Assembly: GCF_030704205.1 (NCBI RefSeq)
Contig: NZ_CP131913.1
Span: 2,108,001-2,172,000, forward strand
Length of the DNA: 64,000 nt
Direction: 5' to 3'
Source of the DNA: Halomonas alkalicola
GTDB lineage: Bacteria > Pseudomonadota > Gammaproteobacteria > Pseudomonadales > Halomonadaceae
The notes beneath the pieces were generated by a model, which was not told the origin of the DNA, ran no database searches, and saw only the letters and a program-made list of their open reading frames with translations. This document shows, piece by piece, positions 8,681 through 18,551 of this stretch. The translations under genes and the position numbers were made by a program. Within the stretch, counting starts at the first letter, position 1, and each line of letters begins with the position of its first letter.

Positions 8681-9037
8681 ATGAAGCTGCGACTGATGCT
8701 CTGGCTGCTGGCCTTCCTGCTCAAGCGCGCCCTGCGCCGCAAGGCCCGCTTCCGCGAGCTGCTGACCGAGATGCGCGGCCTCGACTGGGGCATCGCCACC
8801 GAAGACCTCGCCATCGCCCGCCACTACCGGATGACCCCCCGCGGTATCCAGTCCGGGCGCGGCCTGCCGGTGGACCTCGACCTGGAGCTGCGCTTCGAGG
8901 ACGAGGCCACCGCGCTCCAGGTGCTGAGGAAACCCACCCAGCAGGCCTTCCTCGATGGCATGATGGCAGGCACCGTGCGTCTGGTCGGTGATTCCGCCGA
9001 TCTGCAGAAGCTCCAGAAGCTCCTCCGGCACCTCTGA
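8681..9037 (+). CDS. Conserved small protein with SCP2-like C-terminus
   Basis: 118 aa from the ATG at 8681. N-terminal hydrophobic and basic segment (LMLWLLAFLLKRALRRKARF), then an alpha/beta domain ending QAFLDGMMAGTVRLVGDSADLQKLQKLLRHL, which resembles the end of SCP2 lipid-binding domains (F..G.v.v.GD…..L..L). No catalytic motif. Product inferred only as an SCP2-like, perhaps membrane-tethered, lipid-binding protein. The frame is open upstream to 8627, but that extension is unlike coding sequence. It ends 54 bp from convergent recG. Confidence 0.6.
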   Translation: MKLRLMLWLLAFLLKRALRRKARFRELLTEMRGLDWGIATEDLAIARHYRMTPRGIQSGRGLPVDLDLELRFEDEATALQVLRKPTQQAFLDGMMAGTVRLVGDSADLQKLQKLLRHL

Positions 9038-9091
9038 TCCACCTCTGACCTCCCACCCTCGCCTCGCTGCCCGGCTACTGGGTCGTGAGGG

Positions 9092-11191
9092 TTACACCTG
9101 CCCGTAGCGGCCCGCCTCCTCGCCCAGCCAGCGCCTGACCAGCGGCCGGCTCGCCTCCGGGTGGATGGCCAGCAGCGCCTCGGCCAGCGGAGCGACGCGC
9201 TCCAGCAGGTCGGCGTCGCGCTCCAGGTCGGCGATCTTCATCTGGGCCAGGCCCGTCTGGCGGGTGCCCAGCACCTCGCCGGGGCCGCGCAGCTCGAGGT
9301 CCTTCTCGGCGATGCGAAAGCCGTCGTTGGTCTCGCGCATCACCGCCAGGCGCTCCTTGGAGTGGGCGGAGAGCGGCGGGTGAGAGAGCAGCACGCAGAA
9401 GCTCGCGGTGGAGCCGCGCCCCACCCGGCCGCGCAGCTGGTGCAGCTGGGAGAGCCCAAGCCTCTCGGGGTTCTCGATGATCATCAGGCTGGCGTTGGGC
9501 ACGTCGACCCCCACCTCGATCACCGTGGTGGCCACCAGCAGGTCCAGCTCGCCGGCCTTGAAGGCGTCCATCACCGTGGCCTTCTCGGCGGCCTTCATGC
9601 GCCCGTGCACCAGGCCGATGGCCAGTTCCGGCAGAGCCTCGGTGAGCTCGTCCCGGGTCGCCTCGGCGGCCTGGCACTCCAGCACCTCGGACTCCTCGAT
9701 CAGGGTGCAGACCCAGTAGGCCTGTCGCCCCTCGGCGCAGGCGTGGCGGATGCGTGCCACCACCTCGGGGCGCCGCTCGTCGGGCATCGCCACCGTCTTC
9801 ACCGGGGTGCGCCCGGGGGGCAGCTCGTCGATGATCGAGACGTCGAGGTCGGCGTAGGCGCTCATCGCCAGTGTGCGGGGAATGGGGGTCGCGGTCATCA
9901 CCAGCTGGTGGGGCGTCAGGCCGCCGGCCTCGCCCTTCTCGCCCTTTTTGCCTTTCTCACGTAGCGCCAGGCGCTGGTGCACCCCGAAGCGGTGCTGCTC
10001 GTCGACGATGGCCAGGCCCAGGCGCTGGAAGTGCACGTCGCCCTGGAAGAGGGCATGGGTGCCCACCACCATGCGCGCGCGGCCGTCCTGGATGGCCGCC
10101 TTGGTGTCCAGGCGCGCCTTGCCCTTGAGCTTGCCGGAGAGCCAGGCCACCTCGATGCCCAGCGGTTCGAACCAGGCCCGGAAGGCACGGTAGTGCTGCT
10201 CGGCGAGGATCTCGGTGGGCGCCATCATCGCTGCCTGGCAGTCGCCGGCGATGGCGGAGAGTGCCGCCATGGCGGCCACCACCGTCTTGCCGGAGCCCAC
10301 GTCGCCCTGCACCAGGCGCAGCATGGGCACCTCCCGGGCCAGGTCGGCGCCGATCTCGTCGAGCACGCGGCGCTGGGCGGCGGTCAGCGAGAAGGGCAGC
10401 TGGGTCAGGAAGCGCGCCTGCAGGTTACGCCCGCTGGGAAGTGCCGGCGCGCCGTCCTCCTGGATGCGCAGGCGCACCGCCTGCAGGCTCAGGCGGTGGG
10501 CCAGCAGCTCCTCCAGCGCCAGACGGCGGGTGGCGGGGTGGCGACCGCCGGCGAGCTGCGCGGGGTCGACCTCCGGCGGCGGTTGGTGGAGCACCTGCAG
10601 GCAGTGGTGCAGTTCAGGCAGCCGGAAGCGGGCGCGCAGCTCCTCGCTGATCCAGTCCGGCAGCGCCTCGGGATGAGCCGCCAGCAGGGCCAGAGCCTGC
10701 TCGATCAGCGCCCGCAGGCGGGTCTGGTGGAGGCCTTCGGTGGCGGGGTAGATGGGGGTCAGGTGGTCCTCTACCGGCGGGGCGTCGGCCTTGAGCAGGC
10801 GATATTCGGGGTGGTAGATCTCGAGCCCGGTGGCCCCGGCGCGGGCCTCGCCGAAGCAGCGCAGCCAGCTGCCGGGCTGGAACTGCTGCTGCTGGGCCGG
10901 CGAGAAGTGGAAGAAGCGCAGGCTGAGCAGGCCCGAGCCGTCGCGCAGCCGGACCAGCAGGCTGCGGCGGCGACCGCGCACCACCTCGGCGGCGACCACT
11001 TCACCCTCCACCACCGCCTCGTGGCCGGCGCGCAGGGTGCCGATGGGGGTGATGCGGGTGCGGTCCTGGTAGCGCAGCGGCAGGTGGAAGAGCAGGTCGG
11101 CCACGCTCTCCAGGCGCAGCCGGGCCAGCTTCAGCGCCAGCGCCTCGCCGACCCCCTTGAGCGACGTGACCGGCGCGTCGAGGGCGTTCAT
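9092..11191 (-). CDS. recG: ATP-dependent DNA helicase RecG
   Basis: 699 aa (E. coli 693). N-terminal wedge/OB domain (about 1-190) that splits forks, then SF2 helicase lobes: Walker A GDVGSGKTVVA (about residue 300), DEQH box VDEQHRFGVHQR, motif III TATPIPRTLA, motif VI HQLRGRVGRG. RecG remodels stalled forks and Holliday junctions. Its ATG overlaps the oxyR stop by 4 bp, so the two are translationally coupled, the order also seen in Pseudomonas. Confidence 0.97.
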   Translation of the reverse strand: MNALDAPVTSLKGVGEALALKLARLRLESVADLLFHLPLRYQDRTRITPIGTLRAGHEAVVEGEVVAAEVVRGRRRSLLVRLRDGSGLLSLRFFHFSPAQQQQFQPGSWLRCFGEARAGATGLEIYHPEYRLLKADAPPVEDHLTPIYPATEGLHQTRLRALIEQALALLAAHPEALPDWISEELRARFRLPELHHCLQVLHQPPPEVDPAQLAGGRHPATRRLALEELLAHRLSLQAVRLRIQEDGAPALPSGRNLQARFLTQLPFSLTAAQRRVLDEIGADLAREVPMLRLVQGDVGSGKTVVAAMAALSAIAGDCQAAMMAPTEILAEQHYRAFRAWFEPLGIEVAWLSGKLKGKARLDTKAAIQDGRARMVVGTHALFQGDVHFQRLGLAIVDEQHRFGVHQRLALREKGKKGEKGEAGGLTPHQLVMTATPIPRTLAMSAYADLDVSIIDELPPGRTPVKTVAMPDERRPEVVARIRHACAEGRQAYWVCTLIEESEVLECQAAEATRDELTEALPELAIGLVHGRMKAAEKATVMDAFKAGELDLLVATTVIEVGVDVPNASLMIIENPERLGLSQLHQLRGRVGRGSTASFCVLLSHPPLSAHSKERLAVMRETNDGFRIAEKDLELRGPGEVLGTRQTGLAQMKIADLERDADLLERVAPLAEALLAIHPEASRPLVRRWLGEEAGRYGQV

Positions 11192-12108
11192 GCCGTCACG
11201 GGTTCTGCCTCGCGACAGCGGGCGATGGCCTCGGTCACGGCGTCGATCGCCTTGGGCCGCGGGAAGCTGGCCCGCCAGGCGATCGCCACGGTGCGCGAGG
11301 GTGCGGGGGGAGTGAAGGGACGGCTGACCAGCAGGCCGCTCTCGTAGTGGACGGTGCCGATGGCCGAGCGGGGCAGCACGGTGATGCCGAGCTTGGAGGC
11401 CACCATGTGGCGGATGGTCTCCAGCGACCCCCCCTCGGCGGTGAGGGTGTTGTTGGGGCTGGCAAGCTTCTGGCTGATGGCCGGGCAGGCCTCGAGGATC
11501 TGGTCCCGGAAGCAGTGGCCTTCGCCGAGCAGCAGCAGCCGCTCCTTGAGCAGCTCCTCCTTGTGGATCGCCTCGCGCTCGGCCCAGGGGTGGTCCGCCG
11601 GCATCAGCACCTCGAACTCCTCCTCGTAGAGCGCCTTGGTCAGCACGTCGGTCTCGGTGAAGGGCAACGCCACGATGATGGCATCCAGTTCGCCGCTTCT
11701 CAGCTTGCGGCGCAGGTTGCCGGTGAAGCCCTCCTCGATGTAGAGCGGCATCTGCGGCGCGCCGCGGCGCAGCTCGGGCACCAGGTGCGGGAACAGGTAG
11801 GGCCCGATGGTATAGATGGCGCCGAGCCGCAGGGGGCTGGCCAGCTGGTCCTTGCCAGAATTGGCCACCTCCTTGATCACGCTGGTCTGCTCCAGAACCC
11901 GCTGGGCCTGTTCGACGATCTTCTCGCCCAGGGGGGTCACCTGGACGGTGGACTTGGAGCGCTCGAACAGGGCGACACCCAGCTCCTCCTCGAGCTTCTT
12001 CACCGCCACGGAGAGGGTCGGCTGGGAAACGAAGCAGCGCTCGGCGGCGCGCCCGAAGTGGCGCTCCTGGGCGAGTGTCACGATGTAGCGAAGTTCTGTT
12101 AGAGTCAT
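11188..12108 (-). CDS. oxyR: Hydrogen peroxide-sensing regulator OxyR
   Basis: 306 aa LysR-type regulator. N-terminal HTH (MTLTELRYIVTLAQERHFGRAAERCFVSQPTLS), then a periplasmic-binding-protein-like sensor domain containing both redox cysteines, C199 and C208, in GHCFRDQILEAC, exactly the E. coli numbering. Oxidation of this pair activates peroxide defence genes. The frame is open further upstream, but the ATG at 12108 gives the conserved start. ahpC-ahpF at 43.6-45.9 kb is a likely target. Divergent from the epimerase gene at 12176. Confidence 0.97.
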   Translation of the reverse strand: MTLTELRYIVTLAQERHFGRAAERCFVSQPTLSVAVKKLEEELGVALFERSKSTVQVTPLGEKIVEQAQRVLEQTSVIKEVANSGKDQLASPLRLGAIYTIGPYLFPHLVPELRRGAPQMPLYIEEGFTGNLRRKLRSGELDAIIVALPFTETDVLTKALYEEEFEVLMPADHPWAEREAIHKEELLKERLLLLGEGHCFRDQILEACPAISQKLASPNNTLTAEGGSLETIRHMVASKLGITVLPRSAIGTVHYESGLLVSRPFTPPAPSRTVAIAWRASFPRPKAIDAVTEAIARCREAEPVTA

Positions 12109-12175
12109 CTTGGTTGCCTTGCAGGCATCCTCTTGAAAATCCAATAGGGACTTTTTATCAGGAGGCAGGGAAAAG

Positions 12176-13048
12176 GTGAAGACAACAACGCTGATTCTGG
12201 GCTGTGGGGATATCGGGATCGGGCTTGGCCAGCGGCTGCAGGCGGCCGGCCAACGGGTGGTGGGCGTGCGCCGCAACGTGGCCGCGCTGGAGGGCAGCGG
12301 CCTCGAGGCGGCGGCGGCAGACCTCACCGATCCCGCCAGCCTCGCCGCCCTGCCCGATGCCGATGTGCTGGTCTACGTGGCCAGTGCCGACCACTTCGAG
12401 GAAGAGGCCTACCGTGCCGCCTACCCCGCGGGGCTCAAGGCGGTGCTGGATGAGTTCGGCCCCCGCAAGAAGGCGCCGCGGCGGGTCGTCTTCGTCTCCT
12501 CCACCAGCGTCTATCCCCAGCAGACCGGCGAGGAAGTGGACGAGGCGAGCCCCGCCGAGCCCACCGGCTTCGCCGGCGCACTGATTCGCGAGGCCGAGCA
12601 GGCCCTGTTCGACCATGCCCTGCCCGGCACCGCGGTACGCTTCTCGGGCATCTATGGCCCCGGTCGCGATCGCCTGATCCGCCAGGTCAGCGAGGGCCGC
12701 ATCGCGCCGGAAAGCCCCGCCATGTATACCAACCGCATCCACCGCGATGACTGCGTCGGCGTGCTGGCCCACCTGATCGAGCGGGAGCTGGGCGGCGAGC
12801 CCGTCGACGACCTCTATCTGGCCAGCGACTGCGAGCCGGCGCCGCTGCATGAGGTGATGAGCTGGCTGGCGAAGCAGCTCAAGGTGGAGGCCACCGAGAT
12901 CATCCAGTCGCCGCTGCGTCGCCGGGCCAGCAAGCGTTGCAACAATGCCCGCCTGCTGGCCAGCGGCTACGCCTTCCGCTACCCCAGCTACCGGGAGGGT
13001 TACCTCCAGGTGCTCAGGGAGGGCGGCTTCCTCCCCGAGAAGGCGTGA
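12176..13048 (+). CDS. NAD(P)-dependent epimerase/dehydratase-like oxidoreductase (YeeZ-type SDR)
   Basis: 290 aa. Atypical extended-SDR fold: nucleotide motif LILGCGDIGIGLGQRL at residues 6-21, VYVASADH in the middle of the fold, VFVSSTSVYPQQ, and RFSGIYGPGRDRL after the active-site region. The usual YxxxK is not clear. This family sits by recG/oxyR in related genomes; its substrate is unknown. GTG start with a GGAGG-rich leader 10 bp upstream. Divergent from oxyR across 67 bp, so its promoter could be affected by OxyR. Confidence 0.8.
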   Translation: MKTTTLILGCGDIGIGLGQRLQAAGQRVVGVRRNVAALEGSGLEAAAADLTDPASLAALPDADVLVYVASADHFEEEAYRAAYPAGLKAVLDEFGPRKKAPRRVVFVSSTSVYPQQTGEEVDEASPAEPTGFAGALIREAEQALFDHALPGTAVRFSGIYGPGRDRLIRQVSEGRIAPESPAMYTNRIHRDDCVGVLAHLIERELGGEPVDDLYLASDCEPAPLHEVMSWLAKQLKVEATEIIQSPLRRRASKRCNNARLLASGYAFRYPSYREGYLQVLREGGFLPEKA

Positions 13049-13088
13049 TCGCCGAGGTCACGCGGTCGCTCGATCCCCGGGGCCGTGG

Positions 13089-13592
13089 CTACAGCGGAAA
13101 GCGATAGCCCAGTGTCAGGGTCTCGAAGCCGTCATTGGGCTCCTTGATGCCGGCATTGGAGTAGTGGGTCAGCGCCAGGGAGAGCTCCCCGCTGGCCCAG
13201 GGCACCCCCACCGCCAGGCGATCCTCGAACTGGAAGGCGGTGGAGAGGTTGCGTGACTCCACCCGGGTCTTCAGAAAGAGCGCCGCGCCGATGCCCCCTT
13301 CCACGAAGGCACCCTGGTCGCCGGCGAAGGTCCAGCGCAGTGCCGGTGCCAGGGTCAGGGCGGCGTTGCCGTCCTCCTCGTCGCTGGAGAGCAGCAGCAG
13401 GCCGGTGGCCAGCCGTAGCTCCAGGCGGGGGTGCAGGCTCGACAGCGGAACGATCCGGTCCACCTCTGCCTTGAGGGCGACCGTGGATTCGCTGGTGGCT
13501 CCGACGGCGACCTGCAGGTCGGCCATGGCCGGGCCGCCGGCCAGCAGCAGCGTCAGGGCGGCGCAGGCCGCCCGGTGCGATGCGCGGGACAT
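13089..13592 (-). CDS. pagL: PagL-type lipid A 3-O-deacylase (acyloxyacyl hydrolase)
   Basis: 167 aa outer-membrane beta-barrel with a signal peptide (cut after about residue 24, GGPAMA-D). Near the C-terminus it has HYSNAGIKEPNDGFETL, which carries the PagL triad order His-x-Ser … Glu, and it ends in a Phe-containing barrel strand (GYRFPL). PagL removes the 3-position acyl chain from lipid A, changing surface charge and immune recognition. Alternating amphipathic strands fill the middle. Assignment rests on the active-site signature and barrel character. Confidence 0.82.
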   Translation of the reverse strand: MSRASHRAACAALTLLLAGGPAMADLQVAVGATSESTVALKAEVDRIVPLSSLHPRLELRLATGLLLLSSDEEDGNAALTLAPALRWTFAGDQGAFVEGGIGAALFLKTRVESRNLSTAFQFEDRLAVGVPWASGELSLALTHYSNAGIKEPNDGFETLTLGYRFPL

Positions 13593-13623
13593 TCCCTTCT
13601 CCCTATCTTGTCTGTGATCGCGC

Positions 13624-14139
13624 TCAGCGCGCCCGAGAGCATGCCAGGGGCACGTAGCGTGCGGTCTGGCCGTCGTTGATCGAATGAATCAGCGTCACCC
13701 GATTATAGGTCCATTCGAGGTCCACGTCCGGCAGGCCGTCGGCCTCGAGGCGTTCGGCCCGGCGCAGCAGGGTGACATGGGGGATGAAGCGGGAGGGGCG
13801 CCCCGGCAGGCCGTGGGCTTCCAGGCGCTCCCACAGCCGCTCGTGCAGTTCCTGGAGGGCGGTATCCGGGCGGCGACCGCCCACCCAGACGATACCCGGG
13901 CGACGGAAGTGACCCCAGACATCCAGCGTCCAGTGCCCGGCGGGGATGGCCAGCGAACGGATCTCTTCCGACAGCTCCTCGGCCTGCTTGTCGCCCACCT
14001 CGCCGAGAAAGGCAAGGGTCAGGTGGAGGCTCGCGTCCGGCATGCGTCTTCCGCCGCAGCGGGCCTGGGCCACATCGGCCAGGGCGCCGAGCCGCCAGCG
14101 CAGTGCGGGCGGCGGTACCAGCGCCAGGAAGAGCCGCAT
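13624..14139 (-). CDS. thpR: RNA 2',3'-cyclic phosphodiesterase ThpR (LigT family)
   Basis: 171 aa 2H phosphoesterase. Both catalytic HxTx motifs are present: HLTLAFLGEV (about residue 43) and HVTLLRRAER (about 122), in the family's spacing. It hydrolyses 2',3'-cyclic phosphate ends of RNA and can ligate tRNA halves in vitro. It lies 7 bp after ridA on the same strand, so the two probably share a transcript. Confidence 0.92.
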   Translation of the reverse strand: MRLFLALVPPPALRWRLGALADVAQARCGGRRMPDASLHLTLAFLGEVGDKQAEELSEEIRSLAIPAGHWTLDVWGHFRRPGIVWVGGRRPDTALQELHERLWERLEAHGLPGRPSRFIPHVTLLRRAERLEADGLPDVDLEWTYNRVTLIHSINDGQTARYVPLACSRAR

Positions 14140-14146
14140 GGGGCTA

Positions 14147-14536
14147 TCAGTCGCCGATGACCATCACCGCTTCCGCCTCGAACTGCGCGCCCTTGGGCAG
14201 CGCCTTCACGCCAACCGCGGCGCGGGCCGGGTAGGGCTTGGCGAAGAACTCCTCCATCACCTTGTTGACCAGGGCGAAGTTGTCCAGGTCGACCAGGTAG
14301 AGGTTGAGCTTGACGATCTCGCCCAGGGAGCCCGCGGCCTCCTCGCAGACGGCCTTGAGGTTGGTGAAGACCTGGCGGGCCTGGGCCTCGAAGTCGTCGG
14401 AGACGATCTCCATGGTGGCCGGGTCCAGGGGGATCTGGCCGGAGAGGTAGACGGTGTTGCCGGCCTTGATGGCCTGGGAGTAGGGGCCGATGGCGGCGGG
14501 GGCCTGGTCGGTGTTGATCACGGCCTTGTTGCTCAT
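14147..14536 (-). CDS. ridA: Reactive intermediate/imine deaminase RidA
   Basis: 129 aa, the whole YjgF/YER057c/UK114 fold: [25 protein letters not shown], the middle block [17 protein letters not shown], and [25 protein letters not shown] with the catalytic Arg. RidA hydrolyses 2-aminoacrylate and related imines, protecting PLP enzymes. It follows spoT on the same strand after 89 bp, as in Pseudomonas. Confidence 0.95.
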   Translation of the reverse strand: MSNKAVINTDQAPAAIGPYSQAIKAGNTVYLSGQIPLDPATMEIVSDDFEAQARQVFTNLKAVCEEAAGSLGEIVKLNLYLVDLDNFALVNKVMEEFFAKPYPARAAVGVKALPKGAQFEAEAVMVIGD

Positions 14537-14625
14537 GGTGTGCTCCGTCGGTTTGGTTGCTGCTCGGGATAATCGAAAACGGCCCGGCCGCCCCGGCTGG
14601 GCGTTGCCGGACCGGCGGGGGAAGC

Positions 14626-16758
14626 TCAGTTGCCGAGGCGGGTGATGCGCTCGACGTGGGAGAGGTTGCGCAGCCGCTTGATGATGCGCGCCAGGTGGAC
14701 GCGGTCACGCACCGAGAGGGTCAGGTTGACGGTGGCCAGGCGGGCGTCGCGCTCCTCGATGCCGATGCGCTCGATGTTGGCCTCGGCATCGGTGACCAGG
14801 CCGGCCAGTTCGGCCACCAGGCCGCGTCGGCTCTGCACCTCCAGGCGCAGCGCCACCGGGAAGTCCTCGGCAATGTCGTCGGACCACTCCAGGGCAAACA
14901 GCTTGTCCGGATCGTTCCTGAGTTCGCCCAGGTTACGGCACTCGGCGCGATGCACCACGATGCCCTTGCCCACCGAGAGGTGGCCGATGACGGGGTCGCC
15001 GGGCAGCGGGTGGCAGCAGCGGGCGAACTTGATCACCATGCCTTCGGCACCGCTGATCAGGATGGGGCCATGGGCACGCGGCTCGCCCTTGCCCGCGGGG
15101 CGCTCGCCGTGCTGCAGGTCGAGCAGGCGGCGTGCCACCACATGGGCGACCCGGGTGCCCAGGCCGATGGATTCCAGCAGGACATCCTCGTTCTTCAGGC
15201 CGAGCTCGCCCAGCAGCGTGGCCAGCGGCCCGTCGGGGAGCTCCTCCAGGCTGGTCTCGAACTCCGCCAGGGACTTGTTGAGCAGCCGCCGGCCGAGCTG
15301 GACCGCCTCGGTATGCTGCTGGTGCTTGAGGGCGTGGCGGATCGCCGAGCGCGCCTTGGCGGTGGCGACGAAGTTGAGCCAGGCCAGGTTGGGTCGTGCG
15401 CCCGGGGCGGTGATGATGTCCAGGGTCTGGCCGCTCTCCAGCCGGGTGGAGAGCGGGGCCAGGTGGCGGTCGATGCGACAGGCGATGGTGCTGTTGCCGA
15501 TATCGGTATGCACGCTGTAGGCGAAGTCGATCACCGTGGCGCCCTGGGGCAGCTCCATGATGTCGCCCTTGGGCGTGAACACGTAGATATCGTCGGGGAA
15601 GAGGTCATTCTTGACGTGCTCGATGAACTCCAGGGAGTCCCCGGCGTGGCGCTGCATCTCCAGTAGCCCCTTGATCCAGGAGCGGGCCCGGGCGTGGCTG
15701 CCCTCGGCGATGGGGTGCTGGGTCTGGCCGGCCTTGTAGAGCCAGTGGGCGGCGATGCCGTTGTTGGCCATGGCCTCCATCTCGCGGGTGCGGATCTGCA
15801 CCTCGATGGGCATGCCATTGGCGCCGAACAGCGAGGTATGCAGGCTCTGGTAGCCGTTGGCCTTGGGGATGGCGATGTAGTCCTTGAAGCGCCCCGGCAC
15901 CGGCTTGTAGAGGTTGTGCACCACGCCGAGGATGCGATAGCAGCTGTCGACGTCCTCGCAGATGATGCGGAAGCCGAACACGTCCATGATCTCGGCGAAC
16001 GACTTGCGCTGGTCGCGCATCTTCTTGTAGATCGACAGCAGGTGCTTCTGGCGGCCGACCACGGTGCCGGAGAGCCCCTCGTCGTCGAGGCTCTTCTGCA
16101 GGTTGTTCTGGATCTGACGGATCGCCGAGCGGCGGTTCCCCCGGGCGCTGGAGACGGCGCGCTTGATGCGCTCGGCGCGCATCGGATGCAGCGCCTGGAA
16201 GGAGAGATCCTCCAGCTCCACGCGGATGGTGTTGATGCCCAGGCGGCTGGCGATGCGGGCGTAGATCTCCAGGGTCTCGCGGGCGATGCGGCGCTTCTTC
16301 TCCGGGCGCAGCGCCCCCAGGGTGCGCATATTGTGCAGGCGGTCGGCGAGCTTGACGATGATGACCCGGATGTCCCGGGACATCGCCAGCACCATCTTCT
16401 GGAAGTTCTCGGCCTGGGCGACCGCCTTGTCCTCGAAGGCGATCTGGGTCAGCTTGGAGACCCCGTCGACGAGCTCCGCCACCGGCTTGCCGAACTGCTC
16501 GGCCAGTGCCTCCTTGCCGACCCCGGTATCCTCGATGACGTCATGCAGCATGGCCGCCATCAGGCTCTGATGGTCCATGTGCATGTTGGCGAGGATATTG
16601 GCGACGGCGAGGGGGTGGGTGACATAGGGCTCGCCGGAGCGCCGGCGCTGGCCGTCGTGGGCCTGCTCGGCATAGTAGAAGGCGCGCTTGACCTGCTGGA
16701 TCTCGCTCTGGGGAAGGTAGCCGCCGAGGCGGTCGGCGAGGTCATCGATGGTGAACAT
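14626..16758 (-). CDS. spoT: Bifunctional (p)ppGpp synthetase/hydrolase SpoT
   Basis: 710 aa RelA/SpoT homologue. N-terminal HD hydrolase with [14 protein letters not shown] and LHDVIEDTG (HDxxED), synthetase domain ([42 protein letters not shown]), a TGS domain ([22 protein letters not shown]) and a C-terminal ACT domain. The intact HD box means it can degrade (p)ppGpp. It controls the stringent response. rpoZ, encoding the RNA polymerase subunit that forms part of a ppGpp site, lies just upstream on the same strand. Confidence 0.97.
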   Translation of the reverse strand: MFTIDDLADRLGGYLPQSEIQQVKRAFYYAEQAHDGQRRRSGEPYVTHPLAVANILANMHMDHQSLMAAMLHDVIEDTGVGKEALAEQFGKPVAELVDGVSKLTQIAFEDKAVAQAENFQKMVLAMSRDIRVIIVKLADRLHNMRTLGALRPEKKRRIARETLEIYARIASRLGINTIRVELEDLSFQALHPMRAERIKRAVSSARGNRRSAIRQIQNNLQKSLDDEGLSGTVVGRQKHLLSIYKKMRDQRKSFAEIMDVFGFRIICEDVDSCYRILGVVHNLYKPVPGRFKDYIAIPKANGYQSLHTSLFGANGMPIEVQIRTREMEAMANNGIAAHWLYKAGQTQHPIAEGSHARARSWIKGLLEMQRHAGDSLEFIEHVKNDLFPDDIYVFTPKGDIMELPQGATVIDFAYSVHTDIGNSTIACRIDRHLAPLSTRLESGQTLDIITAPGARPNLAWLNFVATAKARSAIRHALKHQQHTEAVQLGRRLLNKSLAEFETSLEELPDGPLATLLGELGLKNEDVLLESIGLGTRVAHVVARRLLDLQHGERPAGKGEPRAHGPILISGAEGMVIKFARCCHPLPGDPVIGHLSVGKGIVVHRAECRNLGELRNDPDKLFALEWSDDIAEDFPVALRLEVQSRRGLVAELAGLVTDAEANIERIGIEERDARLATVNLTLSVRDRVHLARIIKRLRNLSHVERITRLGN

Positions 16759-16824
16759 GCGGCGCGCCCTGATTCCTGCGTGAGTGTCCTGGGAAGGATA
16801 ACGGCGCCCTGGCGCCGTCGTGGA

Positions 16825-17085
16825 TCACTCCTCGCCGGCGCCGCCGAAGTAGGGCTCGCGCACCGGGCGCACGGCGGGCTCGACCGGCTCGTCGAGGACG
16901 CTGGCGTCGACCAGGCCGGCGGCGATCTCGCGCAGGGCGACCACGGTGGGCTTGTCGTTCTCCCAGGGCAGCTGGGCATCGCGAGAGCCGCGTGCCAGCT
17001 GGCGTGCGCGTGCGGTGGAGATCATCACCAGCTTGAAGCGGTTCTCGACATTTTCCAGACAATCTTCGACTGTGACTCGCGCCAT
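16825..17085 (-). CDS. rpoZ: RNA polymerase omega subunit RpoZ
   Basis: 86 aa. Starts [33 protein letters not shown] and has the conserved [16 protein letters not shown]. It helps assemble beta' into RNA polymerase and contributes to a ppGpp-binding site. The frame is open for 24 codons upstream, but this start gives the family N-terminus. Order gmk-rpoZ-spoT is the ancestral one. Confidence 0.97.
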   Translation of the reverse strand: MARVTVEDCLENVENRFKLVMISTARARQLARGSRDAQLPWENDKPTVVALREIAAGLVDASVLDEPVEPAVRPVREPYFGGAGEE

Positions 17086-17198
17086 GGGGGGTGCCTTCCT
17101 GTAAAGCGTGCGGGAACCCGGCGCTGCACACGCGGTGGGCGTGTGGACGGATTCCACCTATGGGTAGACCTGATAGGTTACTCGACCGCCGGTTGCCC

Positions 17199-17227
17199 TG
17201 ACAAGCGCTGCAGTGCAGCGCTTGTCA
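17199..17227 (-). terminator. Perfect 14-bp palindrome after gmk
   Basis: TGACAAGCGCTGCA, one base, then its exact inverse TGCAGCGCTTGTCA. It begins 4 bp past the gmk stop and lies between gmk and rpoZ. No T-run follows on either strand, so if it ends transcription it does not look like a classic intrinsic terminator. A regulatory operator or RNA-processing hairpin is possible. Confidence 0.5.
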
Positions 17228-17230
17228 AGC

Positions 17231-18551
<1,321 letters not shown>

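Noticed and set aside
9977..11347. 456-codon open frame antisense to recG
   Set aside because: Composition typical of antisense frames; recG is complete.
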